Shown: positions 8,862 to 18,280, counted from the first letter of the stretch. The stretch: DNA of 64,000 nucleotides from Acidimicrobiaceae bacterium (GCA_905182565.1 CAJJCB010000015.1:62001-126000), one strand, 5' to 3'. Numbers and translations: made by a program. Notes: a model not told the origin generated them from the letters alone.

Positions 8862-11450
8862 ATGGAAGCAGCACAGCTACGCGATGCGTTCTCCACATTT
8901 TGGGCAGACCGAGGTCACCAAGTGCGGGAATCAGCGAGCCTGATACCTCATGAACCATCACTTTTATTTACCGTCGCTGGCATGGTTCCGTTCATGCCCT
9001 ATTTTTTGGGGGAAGAAACTCCACCAGCTACTCGGCTATGCACAGTGCAGAAGTGCGTTCGCGCAGGGGGAAAGCACAACGACCTTGATGACATAGGAAG
9101 AACTAATAGGCATTTCACTTTTTTTGAGATGATGGGCAATTTTAGTTTTGGTGACTATTTCAAAAAAGAAGCTATCCCATGGGCCTGGGAATTTGTTACT
9201 GAGGTCCTGGGGTTAGACCCAGAGAAGCTGTGGGTAACAGTTCACGTCAGTGATAATGATGCAGAAGAAATTTGGAAAAATTCAGTTGGAGTGGCTAGCG
9301 AACGAATCCAACGTTTAGACAAGGATAATTGGTGGGCGGCAGGCGACACAGGCCCGTGCGGGCCTTGCAGCGAAATCTTCTATGACTTGGGCGCTGAATT
9401 TGGTGAAGATGGGGGACCGGCTGATGGAAGCGAAGATCGTTTCATTGAAGTGTGGAACCTGGTTTTTATGCAGTACGCAAACGATGGTACTGGTAAGTTA
9501 ACAGATCTCCCTAAAACCGGAATCGATACAGGCGCTGGGTTAGAACGACTCTTAGCAGTTCTTCAAGGCAAGTCCTCTGCTTGGGATATTGACCTCTTCG
9601 CCCCGCTACTTCGAGAAGCAGAAGCCATTACTGGTATTGCTTACGGACAAAACATCGAGAGCGATGTTTCAATGCGGATCTTCGCTGATCATGCGCGTGC
9701 CACAGCAATGCTGATAAACGACGGCGTTTTTCCCTCGAACGAAGACCGAGGATACGTATTACGAAGAATTATTCGGCGGGCAGTCAGACACGCATGGGTG
9801 CTTGGAGTAACAGAAGTCGTGATGCCGCGATTGGTTGATGTAGTCGCGGAGGTTATGGGTAGTCAGTATCCTGATCTGCACAAAAACATTGCCTTTATTC
9901 GTGACGTTGTAGAGCGAGAAGAAGAACGTTTTCGACGCACGTTGGCAACGGGATCCGAGATTCTTGATACTGCTTTGAGAGCTATGAACACTGGAGATTC
10001 ATTGCCTGGGCAAATAGCATTTCAACTACACGACACATTTGGTTTCCCAGTTGAAGTTACAGAAGAAATACTCGGCGAGCGAGGTTTTTCTTTAGATAAG
10101 CACTCATTTGAGATAGCGATGACTGAGCAGAGAGATCGAGCTCGTGCTGCTCGAGCAGATGGACCATCTGCTGGAAAAAATATTTACAGAGATATTCTCG
10201 ATGAATTCGGCCCCACTGAATTCTTGAGAGACACACCGGTTTTTGCAACAGCTGAAGTGTTAGCAGTTATTCCTCTCGACGATACGCGTGTCGAAATTTT
10301 CCTCGATAAGACACCTTTTTACGCTGAGAGCGGAGGCCAGGTAGGCGACACTGGAACTTTGACTACAGATAGCGGGGTCTTTGAAGTTTCGGACTGCACA
10401 CTTGCACTTCCTAGCCTGCATCGTCACTTAGGTAAAGTGGTATCAGGCAATATAAGGCCAGGCGCCGTTGCTAATGCAGCTATAAACGACGATCGTCGAT
10501 CCTCTATCCGTCGGAATCACACTGCCACCCACATTTTGCATTGGGCTCTTCGTGAAATTTTGGGTGAGCACGTTAAGCAAGCAGGTTCTCTGGTTGCCCC
10601 CGAACGTTTGCGTTTTGATTTTAGCCACTTTGAGGCTGTGACAGTTGAACAACTCAATCAGATAGAAGATTTAGTCAACCTAGAGGTGCTTGGGAATGAC
10701 CAATGCCGACACTTTGAAACGACGATGAAAGATGCGCAGGACCTCGGAGCGGTAGCTTTCTTCGGCGACAAGTATGGAGACATTGTTCGGGTTCTCGAAG
10801 CTGGAGGCCATTCGCTGGAACTCTGCGGCGGAACTCATGTAAACGCCCTTGGAGATATCGGGCACATTCGAATAGTAGGTGAAAGCAGCATAGGCTCGAA
10901 CCTTCGCCGGATAGAAGCTGTTACAGGAGTGGCCACCGTTGAGAGACACAGAAAGGCGGAGGACACTCTTGGGAAAATCGCAGATGTTCTTAATGCGACT
11001 AGTGAAGAAATAATTGATGTCTTAGAAAAAAGACTTCTCGAAAATAAAGATTTACGAAACCAAATAAAAATGCTCCAACAAAAAGAAGCAGGATCTCGAT
11101 CAGTTGAGTTAGCTGCGTCGGCAGTTGATGGAATTGTGGTAACCAGAGTGGATTCAATGTCTAGAGACAGTCTGCGTGACCTTGCTGCTGCGATTCAGAA
11201 AGAAAATGGTATAAAAGCCGTTGTTCTGGCCGGAGCACCAGATGAAGGAGGCGTCGCTTTAGTCGCTTCAGTAAGTGCAGAGAGTGGGCTGCTAGCCGGA
11301 GATTTGTTGGACCAGGCCGCTAAAACTGTGCAAGGGGGGTTTGGTCGTAAAGGAGAACCATCATTAATCCTAGCTGGTGGTAAAAATATTGCCGGAATTG
11401 ATGATGCTTTGCAACAGGCTCGCCTGGCCGCAGGGTTATCACAAGATTAG
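8862..11450 (+). CDS. alaS: Alanyl-tRNA synthetase
   Basis: 862 residues, the normal length. The class II catalytic core comes first, with FFEMMGNFSFGDYFK, GPCGPCSEIFYD and TGAGLERLLAVLQ. The editing domain follows with zinc/active-site motifs HTATHILHWALRE and CGGTHV, then the C-terminal C-Ala (DHHA1-like) domain that ends in GGRK-type residues (GGFGRKGEPSLILAGG). It charges tRNA-Ala and clears mischarged Ser/Gly. It is followed immediately by ruvX, as in most Actinobacteria. Confidence 0.97.
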   Translation: MEAAQLRDAFSTFWADRGHQVRESASLIPHEPSLLFTVAGMVPFMPYFLGEETPPATRLCTVQKCVRAGGKHNDLDDIGRTNRHFTFFEMMGNFSFGDYFKKEAIPWAWEFVTEVLGLDPEKLWVTVHVSDNDAEEIWKNSVGVASERIQRLDKDNWWAAGDTGPCGPCSEIFYDLGAEFGEDGGPADGSEDRFIEVWNLVFMQYANDGTGKLTDLPKTGIDTGAGLERLLAVLQGKSSAWDIDLFAPLLREAEAITGIAYGQNIESDVSMRIFADHARATAMLINDGVFPSNEDRGYVLRRIIRRAVRHAWVLGVTEVVMPRLVDVVAEVMGSQYPDLHKNIAFIRDVVEREEERFRRTLATGSEILDTALRAMNTGDSLPGQIAFQLHDTFGFPVEVTEEILGERGFSLDKHSFEIAMTEQRDRARAARADGPSAGKNIYRDILDEFGPTEFLRDTPVFATAEVLAVIPLDDTRVEIFLDKTPFYAESGGQVGDTGTLTTDSGVFEVSDCTLALPSLHRHLGKVVSGNIRPGAVANAAINDDRRSSIRRNHTATHILHWALREILGEHVKQAGSLVAPERLRFDFSHFEAVTVEQLNQIEDLVNLEVLGNDQCRHFETTMKDAQDLGAVAFFGDKYGDIVRVLEAGGHSLELCGGTHVNALGDIGHIRIVGESSIGSNLRRIEAVTGVATVERHRKAEDTLGKIADVLNATSEEIIDVLEKRLLENKDLRNQIKMLQQKEAGSRSVELAASAVDGIVVTRVDSMSRDSLRDLAAAIQKENGIKAVVLAGAPDEGGVALVASVSAESGLLAGDLLDQAAKTVQGGFGRKGEPSLILAGGKNIAGIDDALQQARLAAGLSQD

Positions 11451-11459
11451 TTGGCAACA

Positions 11460-11870
11460 ATGAGAGCAGTTGGAGTCGATCTAGGTTCAAAACGAATAGG
11501 TATAGCTATTTCAGATAGCGACGGGCTTGTGGCCACTCCGTATGAGGTGGTGAAACGATCCGGGGATCGCAAACAAGATCATCGCAAAATTAATAGTATT
11601 ATTTTGGAAGTGGAAGCAGAGATATTAGTCGTGGGGTTGCCGTTATCTCTTAACGGTGACGAAGGAAGAGCGGCACAAGGAGCGCGCCATGAAGCCGAAG
11701 AAATTCAAAAAAACCTTATTATCCCGGTAGTCATGCACGATGAGCGATTCACGACCGTGGAGGCAGAAAGATCTCTCAAAGAGCAAGATCTGAACGCTGT
11801 TCAGCGACGGAAAATAATTGACAAAGTAGCTGCTACTGTTTTACTGCAAGCGTGGTTAGATGGCCAGTAA
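11460..11870 (+). CDS. ruvX: Putative pre-16S rRNA nuclease RuvX/YqgF
   Basis: 136 residues from the ATG at 11460. A TTG at 11451, directly after the alaS stop, would add three residues; the ATG is preferred because the family starts right before the first strand. Motifs: VGVDLGSKRIGIAIS (RNase H-fold first strand with catalytic Asp), VVGLPLSLNGDEG, and DERFTTVEAE near residue 97. The family matures the 5' end of 16S rRNA. The downstream partner is mltG, the standard order. Confidence 0.93.
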   Translation: MRAVGVDLGSKRIGIAISDSDGLVATPYEVVKRSGDRKQDHRKINSIILEVEAEILVVGLPLSLNGDEGRAAQGARHEAEEIQKNLIIPVVMHDERFTTVEAERSLKEQDLNAVQRRKIIDKVAATVLLQAWLDGQ

Positions 11871-11919
11871 GAGAAAGACAAAAAACGTTGTTGCTCCCTT
11901 TTCCGATGAAGAACTATAA
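11860..11919 (+). CDS. Possible 19-residue peptide between ruvX and mltG
   Basis: An ATG at 11860, inside the last codons of ruvX, opens a 19-codon frame that ends at TAA 11917-11919, two bases before the mltG GTG. The peptide is MASKRKTKNVVAPFSDEEL, with a basic front and acidic end. There is no clear ribosome-binding site. It could serve translational coupling into mltG, or be chance. Confidence 0.25.
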   Translation: MASKRKTKNVVAPFSDEEL

Positions 11920-11921
11920 CG

Positions 11922-13067
11922 GTGTCAAAACCTAGCTCGAGAGATCTAACATCAAAGCCTTCCGGTAAGGAAGGAGTTGATTATGAAACTATTTTTGTTA
12001 GAAAAAACCGAGGAACTCTGCTGTCCTTAGTCGTTCTTCTCATGGTGCTAATGGCGAGTTTTTTCTTTCTGAATAAGACCATAAATTGGGCGAAAGAGCT
12101 GCTGGATCCTCCAGGCGAGCGGGGCGCAGCGGTCAGTCTGACTCTCCCGCCAGGCGCAACTACGTCGGGTATCTCTGGAACATTGGCTGATCTCGACATC
12201 ATTCCGAACGCAAGCGCCTATGAGTGGTACATCCGACTAAAGGGCGGTCCTGAATTTCAAGCTGGCTCGTATACCTTTCACACTAACTCTTCGATATCTC
12301 AAGCCCTAGAAGTTCTGAGTTCTGGTCCTAACACCCCGGAACAGGCCGTGCAGCTTCGACTAACCATCCCAGAAGGTTTCACAGTTTCTCGAATGATAGA
12401 TCTAATAAACAACACTCCTGGCTTGGCTTTCAGCGGGTTTGATTTCGAAAACGAATTACGCGTTGGGTATAACAGTTCAGGCGTTCTATCAAACCAAGCG
12501 ATGGTCGCTACAGGAGTTATCGAGCCATATGAGGGACTACTGTTTCCAGATACTTATTTCCTAACTGAAGAATCTTCTGCGGAGGATCTGGTTGTACAAA
12601 TGATCTCCCGCTTTGATCAAGTACTTTTGGAACTTGGCTATTCGGAAGCTATCGAAAGAGTTGGTCTAAGCGCTTACGAGGTCCTCACTATCGCAAGTTT
12701 GATTGAACGAGAAGCTCGAATCCCAGAAGAAAGAGGAAAGGTTTCGCGCGTAATCCATAACCGTGTTGCTTCAAATTGGTTTCTTGGAATTGACGCGACA
12801 ATCGTATATGCGACGGGCAATAACAATTTGTCAGCTGCTGACCTCAGAGTAGATTCTCCCTACAACTCTCGACTTGTTCGTGGTCTGCCTCCAGGGCCCA
12901 TAAGCTCACCCGGGAGAGCTGCATTAGAAGCTGCTATTGAGCCTGCTTCCGGGCTATGGCTGTATTATGTACTTGTTTCAGAAGATGGTCGACACTCCTT
13001 CTCAACCAATAATCAAGATTTTCAGCGAGATAAAGCAAAATGTGTAGAGAGAAACCTTTGCGGATGA
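11922..13067 (+). CDS. mltG: Endolytic murein transglycosylase MltG (YceG family)
   Basis: 381 residues, GTG start. MltG is a membrane-bound lytic transglycosylase that cleaves nascent peptidoglycan strands and is thought to set glycan length. Visible: a basic cytoplasmic head, one membrane helix (about 31-50), a LysM-like region, and the YceG catalytic domain with the active-site segment IASLIEREA (catalytic Glu) followed by ERGKVSRVIHNR. NSRLVRGLPPGPISSPG near the C-terminus is also family-typical. The stop overlaps the preferred aroE start (ATGA). Confidence 0.95.
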   Translation: MSKPSSRDLTSKPSGKEGVDYETIFVRKNRGTLLSLVVLLMVLMASFFFLNKTINWAKELLDPPGERGAAVSLTLPPGATTSGISGTLADLDIIPNASAYEWYIRLKGGPEFQAGSYTFHTNSSISQALEVLSSGPNTPEQAVQLRLTIPEGFTVSRMIDLINNTPGLAFSGFDFENELRVGYNSSGVLSNQAMVATGVIEPYEGLLFPDTYFLTEESSAEDLVVQMISRFDQVLLELGYSEAIERVGLSAYEVLTIASLIEREARIPEERGKVSRVIHNRVASNWFLGIDATIVYATGNNNLSAADLRVDSPYNSRLVRGLPPGPISSPGRAALEAAIEPASGLWLYYVLVSEDGRHSFSTNNQDFQRDKAKCVERNLCG

Positions 13068-13915
13068 ATGAATTTGCGTTACCCACAGCGACAACGAAGT
13101 TAGTGGCAGTTATAGGAGATCCTGTTCGTCACTCACTAAGCCCAGTAATGTTTAATGCTGCATTTCGCACTTTGAATATGGACTGGCTCTATGTTGCCTT
13201 GCCGGTAAAGCTAGGTTCGAGCAGAGCTGCGATTGATGGAATCCGTGCCCTCGACATTGCGGGCCTATCAGTAACGACTCCTCACAAGGAAGCAGTTGCG
13301 GCGGCAGTTGACCAACTTTCTCCCGTCGCAATGAAATTAGGTGCTGTTAACTGCGTGCGCAGGAACGGTGAAGTTCTAATCGGAGAGAATACAGATGGCA
13401 AAGGATTCGTTGAATCAGTTCGATCCAGCCTAGGCATTGAACCCGAGAACAGTAACGTCGTGGTGGTTGGCGCTGGAGGTGCTGCCCGTGCGGTGATTCT
13501 AGCGTTGGCTGAAGCTGGGGCGACCGTCGCTGTGGTTAACAGAACTAAAGATAAAGCAGAAAAAATAGTTAACCAGATGGCTATGGAAAATATTTCCACA
13601 AGTGGATTCGAATCGATCAGCGACGCGGACCTAATAGTGCAAGCGACTCCATTGGGTATGCGTAACGACGACCCATTACCGTTCGACCCCAATCTAATCG
13701 GACAAGGGCAAACGTTGGTTGACCTGATATATCATCCCCAGCGCACACCAATTGCAGAATCAGCGGCAGCGCGTGGAGCTCAGATTGCCAACGGAGTTGG
13801 AATGTTGCTATATCAAGCTGGTGAACAATTTCGTATTTGGACGGGCGAAGAACCCCCTCTCCACGTTATGGCTGCTGCTGTCGGCCTTGACTTGTCTCAG
13901 AATACAGGCGAGTAG
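13064..13915 (+). CDS. aroE: Shikimate 5-dehydrogenase
   Basis: 283 residues from the ATG at 13064, which overlaps the mltG TGA by three bases. A further in-frame ATG at 13040 would add eight residues but reach well into mltG. Motifs: GDPVRHSLSPVMFNAAF (shikimate binding), TTPHKEAV with the catalytic Lys, ENTDGKGF, and the NADP loop GAGGAARAVILAL followed by VNRTKDKA. It reduces 3-dehydroshikimate in aromatic amino acid synthesis. The local cluster is aroE-aroB-aroQ; aroK and aroC are not present here. Confidence 0.95.
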   Translation: MNEFALPTATTKLVAVIGDPVRHSLSPVMFNAAFRTLNMDWLYVALPVKLGSSRAAIDGIRALDIAGLSVTTPHKEAVAAAVDQLSPVAMKLGAVNCVRRNGEVLIGENTDGKGFVESVRSSLGIEPENSNVVVVGAGGAARAVILALAEAGATVAVVNRTKDKAEKIVNQMAMENISTSGFESISDADLIVQATPLGMRNDDPLPFDPNLIGQGQTLVDLIYHPQRTPIAESAAARGAQIANGVGMLLYQAGEQFRIWTGEEPPLHVMAAAVGLDLSQNTGE

Positions 13916-13995
13916 GCCTTCGAAATTGAAGCTCGGAGGCTGAAGCCGGGTAAGACAGTAAAAATCGGTACGATGTAGCGTGTGAGCGTGAAGCA

Positions 13996-15006
13996 GTGAT
14001 AAAGGTCGAGGTCCCGCTGGGTGATCGTTCTTACTCGGTTCTAGTAGGACCTGGAGCGGTTAATAAACTGAATTCACTGATACCGGCAGATGCTGAAAGA
14101 GCATTCGTAGTTACTCAGGCAGGAGTAGGCGTCACCGTTGACCCAGGGATTCCATACCAAGTAGCGCATATTCCAGACGGGGAAGAAGCCAAAATTCTTA
14201 CAACAGTGGGAAATTTGTGTTCATCGTTTGCAGAGTTTGGGATAACTCGTCGCGATATTATTATTGGGGTCGGAGGCGGTGTTGTAACCGACGTCGCTGG
14301 ATTCGCTGCGTCGGTGTATCACCGAGGAGTGAGAGTCATCCACGTTGCCACGACTCTTTTGGCTCAGATTGATGCTGCTATCGGGGGCAAAACGGGAGTC
14401 AACCTTCCCGAAGGGAAAAATTTAGTTGGAACGTTTTGGCAACCATCTGGAGTCATCTGCGACACCTCTGTCCTAAATAATCTCCCGGAACGCGAGATGA
14501 TCGCAGCAATGGGTGAACTAGCAAAATATCACTTCTTAGGTGGCAGTCAGCTAGACAAATTGCCTTTAGATCAACGAATTGCTGCCTGTATACAAATCAA
14601 GGCTGATGTAGTTGCTTTGGACGAGCGAGAAGGCGCCGGTCGCGCGCTATTGAACTATGGACATACACTTGGGCACGCTCTGGAAATTGCTGGCAGCTTC
14701 GATCTTAGACATGGCGAAGCTGTTGCAATCGGCCTTAAGTATGCTGCGTTGCTAGCTCTCACTTTGGGCCGTATAGACGAGAGCCGAGTTGCCGCACATC
14801 AGGCAGTGCTTGATGCTTATTCCTTGTCGTCACGTCTTCCGCCCAAAGCAAATCATGAAGACCTAGTTGATTTGTGTGGCAAAGACAAAAAAGCTTTTGA
14901 TGGTTTCACATTCGTTTTAGATAGCTCTGATGGCCTAGAGGTCGTTTCTGGGATACCGAGAGAAGCATTACTTTCTGCACTCAAACTCATGGAAATCAGT
15001 GAATGA
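13996..15006 (+). CDS. aroB: 3-dehydroquinate synthase
   Basis: 336 residues, GTG start. It converts DAHP to 3-dehydroquinate using NAD and a divalent metal. Visible: the glycine-rich NAD site GVGGGVVTDVAGFAASVY, TTLLAQIDAAIGGKTGVN, GELAKYHFLGG, metal ligands in LNYGHTLGHALE, and HGEAVAIGLKYAA. It is slightly short for the family but complete. The 80-base gap to aroE has no gene. Confidence 0.95.
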   Translation: MIKVEVPLGDRSYSVLVGPGAVNKLNSLIPADAERAFVVTQAGVGVTVDPGIPYQVAHIPDGEEAKILTTVGNLCSSFAEFGITRRDIIIGVGGGVVTDVAGFAASVYHRGVRVIHVATTLLAQIDAAIGGKTGVNLPEGKNLVGTFWQPSGVICDTSVLNNLPEREMIAAMGELAKYHFLGGSQLDKLPLDQRIAACIQIKADVVALDEREGAGRALLNYGHTLGHALEIAGSFDLRHGEAVAIGLKYAALLALTLGRIDESRVAAHQAVLDAYSLSSRLPPKANHEDLVDLCGKDKKAFDGFTFVLDSSDGLEVVSGIPREALLSALKLMEISE

Positions 15007-15047
15007 ATTGACCTGGTGTCGCCTAATGGCCAAATGTCTGGCAATCT

Positions 15048-15518
15048 ATGAGTGTGTCTAAGGCTGTTCTGCTTCTCTTATCCGGAGTTAATTTAAATCT
15101 ACTCGGAACGAGAGAGCCTGAAATTTATGGCCGGTCAACGCTAGATGACCATGTTCAGGTTGCTCGCACACAAGCTAATACCGCTGGCTATGACCTTGAG
15201 CATCTGCAAACCAACTTCGAAGGAGTTTTAGTAGAAGCCATCCAGGCTGCGCGCGGCAGCGCTGCGGCAATAATTATAAATCCCGGAGCTTTCACTCATT
15301 ACGCTTGGTCAATTCACGATGCTCTAGCAGCTTTTGATGGTCCAGTTGTCGAGCTGCACCTATCAAACCCCAAAAAAAGAGAAGCTTGGAGACATGTCTC
15401 AGTAGTGGAACCAGTGGCGATAGCTACTGTGTCTGGCGAAGGCGGATCCGGGTACGCTCGAGCCGTTGAGATAGCAGTAGAAGCCATTGAGGGTACCAGT
15501 GCTAAAAACAACTCCTAG
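15048..15518 (+). CDS. aroQ: 3-dehydroquinate dehydratase, type II
   Basis: 156 residues. This is the small dodecameric type II dehydroquinase that follows AroB. Motifs: LLSGVNLNLLGTREPEIYG, with the active-site Arg and Tyr, IINPGAFTHYAWSIHDAL, and the closing HLSNPKKREAWRHVS with the catalytic His region. The gene overlaps the start of the following peptidase. Confidence 0.95.
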   Translation: MSVSKAVLLLLSGVNLNLLGTREPEIYGRSTLDDHVQVARTQANTAGYDLEHLQTNFEGVLVEAIQAARGSAAAIIINPGAFTHYAWSIHDALAAFDGPVVELHLSNPKKREAWRHVSVVEPVAIATVSGEGGSGYARAVEIAVEAIEGTSAKNNS

Positions 15519-16590
15519 CAGACCTCAAAGAGTCGAACGACTCCGAACGCTGTTGAAGGATTCCAAAATTGATGGATTAATGATCAATGATTTGAACAAC
15601 ATCTTTTATCTGACCGGTTTCACGGGGTCCTCTGCTCGAGTATTCGTCAGCGAAAATAAAGCCAAAATCTATACGGACAAACGCTACGAGGAACAAGTCG
15701 GCGCTGAGACCGATAGCAAAGTTTTCGCTGTCAATATTGGAAGTGGACCACAGCAAGAACTCGTACTACTTGCTGATATGAAATCTTGTCGCAGCGTTGG
15801 GTTCGAGTCGGACAGCCTTAGTTGGACAGAAGCTAGAAAGTATTTAGAGCTGCTTGACGATAGGGCAGTGGTTCCAACTGTTGGGATAGTAGAAGGTCTG
15901 AGAGCTGTAAAAGACGATGGAGAAATAGAACGGATTACGACTGCAGCAACAATTGCAGACGCTGCTTTGGCTGCAGTTAAACAAGAATTGGCTAATAAAC
16001 CAACAGAATCTGAGTTTGCGAGATTGCTGGACCAAACAATGTTTATGCAAGGCGCGAATGCTCTTTCTTTTGAGACAATATGCGCTAGCGGCCCAAATAG
16101 TGCGCTTCCGCATGCGAGACCTTCGGATAGAACTATCCAAACTGGTGATTTAGTAGTTCTAGATTTTGGTGCGGTTATAGATGGCTACCATTCAGATATG
16201 AGCAGAACCTTTTGTGTTGGTGAACCAAGCTCAGAATCCCAGCTTCTGCTTGATGCAGTAGCTATAGCTCAAGAAGCTGGGGTTGTGGCTGTGCGTCCGA
16301 GCGTAGAGTGTGCAGCAATCGATGCAGCTTGCAGAAATAAACTCGCTGACTACGGGCTTGAAGAACTGTTTGTTCATGGCACCGGGCATGGAGTGGGTCT
16401 CGTAATCCATGAGGCGCCATGGTTGAATTCCAGAAATGAAACAAAACTTCAAGCCGGGCATGTAGTGACTGTGGAGCCAGGGGTGTACCGTCCCGGGTTT
16501 GGAGGTGTTCGTATAGAGGACACCATTTTGGTTACCCAGGAGGGTGGCCGGCTCTTAACACTTGCGCCTAAAGACCCAGTTATCGCATAA
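15499..16590 (+). CDS. pepQ: Xaa-Pro aminopeptidase (M24 family)
   Basis: 363 residues from the GTG at 15499. A TTG at 15487 would add four residues; neither has a good ribosome-binding site and both overlap aroQ. An N-terminal creatinase-like domain (about 1-125) is followed by the M24 pita-bread domain. All five metal ligands are visible: Asp in [16 protein letters not shown] (two), His in [13 protein letters not shown], Glu in VTVEPGVY and Glu in [10 protein letters not shown]. It releases N-terminal residues before proline in the cytoplasm. Its place directly before efp is conserved in Actinobacteria and Firmicutes. Confidence 0.93.
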   Translation: MLKTTPSRPQRVERLRTLLKDSKIDGLMINDLNNIFYLTGFTGSSARVFVSENKAKIYTDKRYEEQVGAETDSKVFAVNIGSGPQQELVLLADMKSCRSVGFESDSLSWTEARKYLELLDDRAVVPTVGIVEGLRAVKDDGEIERITTAATIADAALAAVKQELANKPTESEFARLLDQTMFMQGANALSFETICASGPNSALPHARPSDRTIQTGDLVVLDFGAVIDGYHSDMSRTFCVGEPSSESQLLLDAVAIAQEAGVVAVRPSVECAAIDAACRNKLADYGLEELFVHGTGHGVGLVIHEAPWLNSRNETKLQAGHVVTVEPGVYRPGFGGVRIEDTILVTQEGGRLLTLAPKDPVIA

Positions 16591-16613
16591 GCGCTAACAT
16601 TAAAGGACTCCAT

Positions 16614-17180
16614 ATGTCGATATCGACTAGTGACTTCAAAAATGGAATAACTATTGACCTTAGTGAGGGTTTGTTTCAAATATCTGAGTTTCAACATGTG
16701 AAACCAGGAAAAGGCGGCGCGTTTGTTCGTACTACGCTTCGTAACGTTAGGACTGGAGCAGTTGTAGAACGCACTTTTCGATCAGGTGAAAAAATGGAAC
16801 AAGCCGTAATTGATAAGCGAGAGATGCAATTCTTATACAACGATGGCTCTGATCTAGTTTTTATGGACACAGAAAATTATGAACAACTCGAGGTCGAGAA
16901 ATCAGCCCTAGGCAATGCACCTGATTTTTTAGTCGAAGGAAATGCTGTCGTGCTGCAGATGTATGGCACAGAAATAGTAGGCACAGACTTGCCTGCTGCA
17001 GTTGTACTTGCAGTAACAGAAACTGAGCCTGGACTTCAAGGAGATCGAGTCTCCGGTGCTCGAAAATCAGCGACAATGGAAACAGGCTTAGCTGTTCAGG
17101 TTCCATTATTTATCGAAATTGGAGAACGGCTTCGCATTGATACGCGTAGCGGAGACTACATAGAACGAGCCAACGGGTGA
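16614..17180 (+). CDS. efp: Elongation factor P
   Basis: 188 residues, three OB-like domains. It relieves ribosome stalling at polyproline stretches. The tip loop reads KPGKGGAF with Lys33 as the residue reaching towards the peptidyl-transferase centre. Many Actinobacteria use an unmodified lysine here, and no EpmA/EpmB or EarP homologue is nearby. The C-terminal signature [16 protein letters not shown] is intact. A ribosome-binding site (AAAGGA) precedes the ATG. Stop and nusB start overlap (GTGA). Confidence 0.96.
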   Translation: MSISTSDFKNGITIDLSEGLFQISEFQHVKPGKGGAFVRTTLRNVRTGAVVERTFRSGEKMEQAVIDKREMQFLYNDGSDLVFMDTENYEQLEVEKSALGNAPDFLVEGNAVVLQMYGTEIVGTDLPAAVVLAVTETEPGLQGDRVSGARKSATMETGLAVQVPLFIEIGERLRIDTRSGDYIERANG

Positions 17181-17602
17181 CAGAATTTGAAGGCGATCCG
17201 TTTGCCGGTGATCTAGCTACTCAACGCCGAGAAGCTCGAGAGCGAGTAATAGAAATGCTTTACGAGGCCGATTTCAAAGAGGGTAATATTTCTGAGGTAA
17301 TAGACAGTCAGATTGTCGAACCTGATGCGTTCGCGATTCGACTCGCTGTAGGAGTCTACGAAAATATTTCAAATCTTGATCAACAAATTGAAGCGCTTCT
17401 GCATGAAGGTTGGTCATTGGAGCGTTTGGGTAAACTCGACCGTTGGATTCTGAGGCTCGGACTCTACGAGTTGAATAATGCTGAGGTGCCTGCTGCTGTA
17501 ATCATCAATGAAGCAGTTGAACTAGCCCATCAATATGGGGCGACTGATGAAAGCGGCCGATTCGTGAATGGATTATTGGCGGCTCAGGTAAACCAACAAT
17601 AA
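17177..17602 (+). CDS. nusB: Transcription antitermination factor NusB
   Basis: 141 residues, GTG start overlapping efp. The all-helical NusB fold is recognisable: RREARERVIEMLYEADF at the front and the C-terminal signature VPAAVIINEAVELAHQYG with SGRFVNGLLA. With NusE (S10) it binds boxA RNA and supports rRNA antitermination. It is the last gene before the pyr operon leader. Confidence 0.93.
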   Translation: MTEFEGDPFAGDLATQRREARERVIEMLYEADFKEGNISEVIDSQIVEPDAFAIRLAVGVYENISNLDQQIEALLHEGWSLERLGKLDRWILRLGLYELNNAEVPAAVIINEAVELAHQYGATDESGRFVNGLLAAQVNQQ

Positions 17603-17668
17603 TTTTATTGAATAGGTGAGATACCATGAGCGGAAACTTCGGTAACTGCGACTAGCATGCGATTCTGA

Positions 17669-17699
17669 CCGTGAAGTGAGTCCTGTGAGGCTCAAACGG
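17669..17699 (+). promoter_or_regulatory. PyrR-binding RNA hairpin
   Basis: The segment AGTCCTGTGAGGCT at 17679-17692 matches the PyrR-binding loop consensus (ARUCCNGNGAGGYU). It sits in a stem made of CCGT/ACGG (17669-17672 with 17696-17699), an internal bulge, and GAG/CTC (17678-17680 with 17691-17693). The hairpin ends two bases before the Shine-Dalgarno GGAGG at 17702-17706 of pyrR. In mycobacteria PyrR represses pyr translation through such a site; in Bacillus it controls termination. UMP-loaded PyrR is expected to bind here. Confidence 0.85.
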
Positions 17700-17713
17700 C
17701 TGGAGGAATGCGC

Positions 17714-18280
17714 GTGGCAGATCGCGAAAGAAGAATGACGCCCCCATTCGGGGGCGTTTTTGTTGCCACGTCAACCGTTCTAGACCAAGCGCAAGTTCAT
17801 AGAGCCTTAACGCGTATTAGCCACGAGATAATAGAAAAAAACCGTGGGCTAGACAATATCGTTCTCGTTGCCCTTCAAACTGGTGGAGCTCAGGTAGCTG
17901 AACACATTGCACAGCTGCTGTTTGAAATTGAAGGCGTCGATGTACCTACCGGAACAATCGATGTGGCTCTGTATAGAGATGACATTGGCCTTCGTCCAGT
18001 GATGCCGGAGGCAGAGACTACGATTCCAGTGGATCTCACTGCCAAGACTGTGGTGCTTGTAGACGATGTTCTGTTTACCGGACGAACAATTCGCGCTGCT
18101 TTAGACGCATTAAATGATTTTGGTAGACCTCGAGCTGTACAACTTGCGGTTGTCATAGACAGAGGTCACAGGGAACTGCCTATACGGCCAGACTTTGTGG
18201 GCAAAAATCTTCCGACACGACGCGAAGAAGTAGTGGACGTAAATCCTGAAGGAGTACTCCTTGGGGTGATGAGGAAATGA
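17714..18280 (+). CDS. pyrR: Pyrimidine operon regulator PyrR / uracil phosphoribosyltransferase fold
   Basis: 188 residues from the GTG at 17714, which lies seven bases after GGAGG. The ATG at 17708 is only one base from that site, and another in-frame ATG is at 17735. The core begins at STVLDQAQVHRALTRISHEI and contains the PRPP motif VVLVDDVLFTGRTIRAALDAL. PyrR is an RNA-binding attenuator that often has weak UPRTase activity. No usable start codon exists downstream of the 17738-17761 terminator, so translation must begin upstream of it and the first codons run through the hairpin. That gives an unusual N-terminal extension of about 20 residues. Confidence 0.93.
   Translation: MADRERRMTPPFGGVFVATSTVLDQAQVHRALTRISHEIIEKNRGLDNIVLVALQTGGAQVAEHIAQLLFEIEGVDVPTGTIDVALYRDDIGLRPVMPEAETTIPVDLTAKTVVLVDDVLFTGRTIRAALDALNDFGRPRAVQLAVVIDRGHRELPIRPDFVGKNLPTRREEVVDVNPEGVLLGVMRK
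17738..17761 (+). terminator. Intrinsic terminator inside the 5' end of pyrR
   Basis: Perfect 8-base stem ACGCCCCC/GGGGGCGT (17738-17745 with 17750-17757), tetraloop ATTC, and T-run at 17757-17761. It lies in the first codons of pyrR, 24 bases after the likely start. A ribosome engaged at the start would disrupt it; blocking translation by PyrR would let it form. This suggests that attenuation is coupled to translation. Confidence 0.8.
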
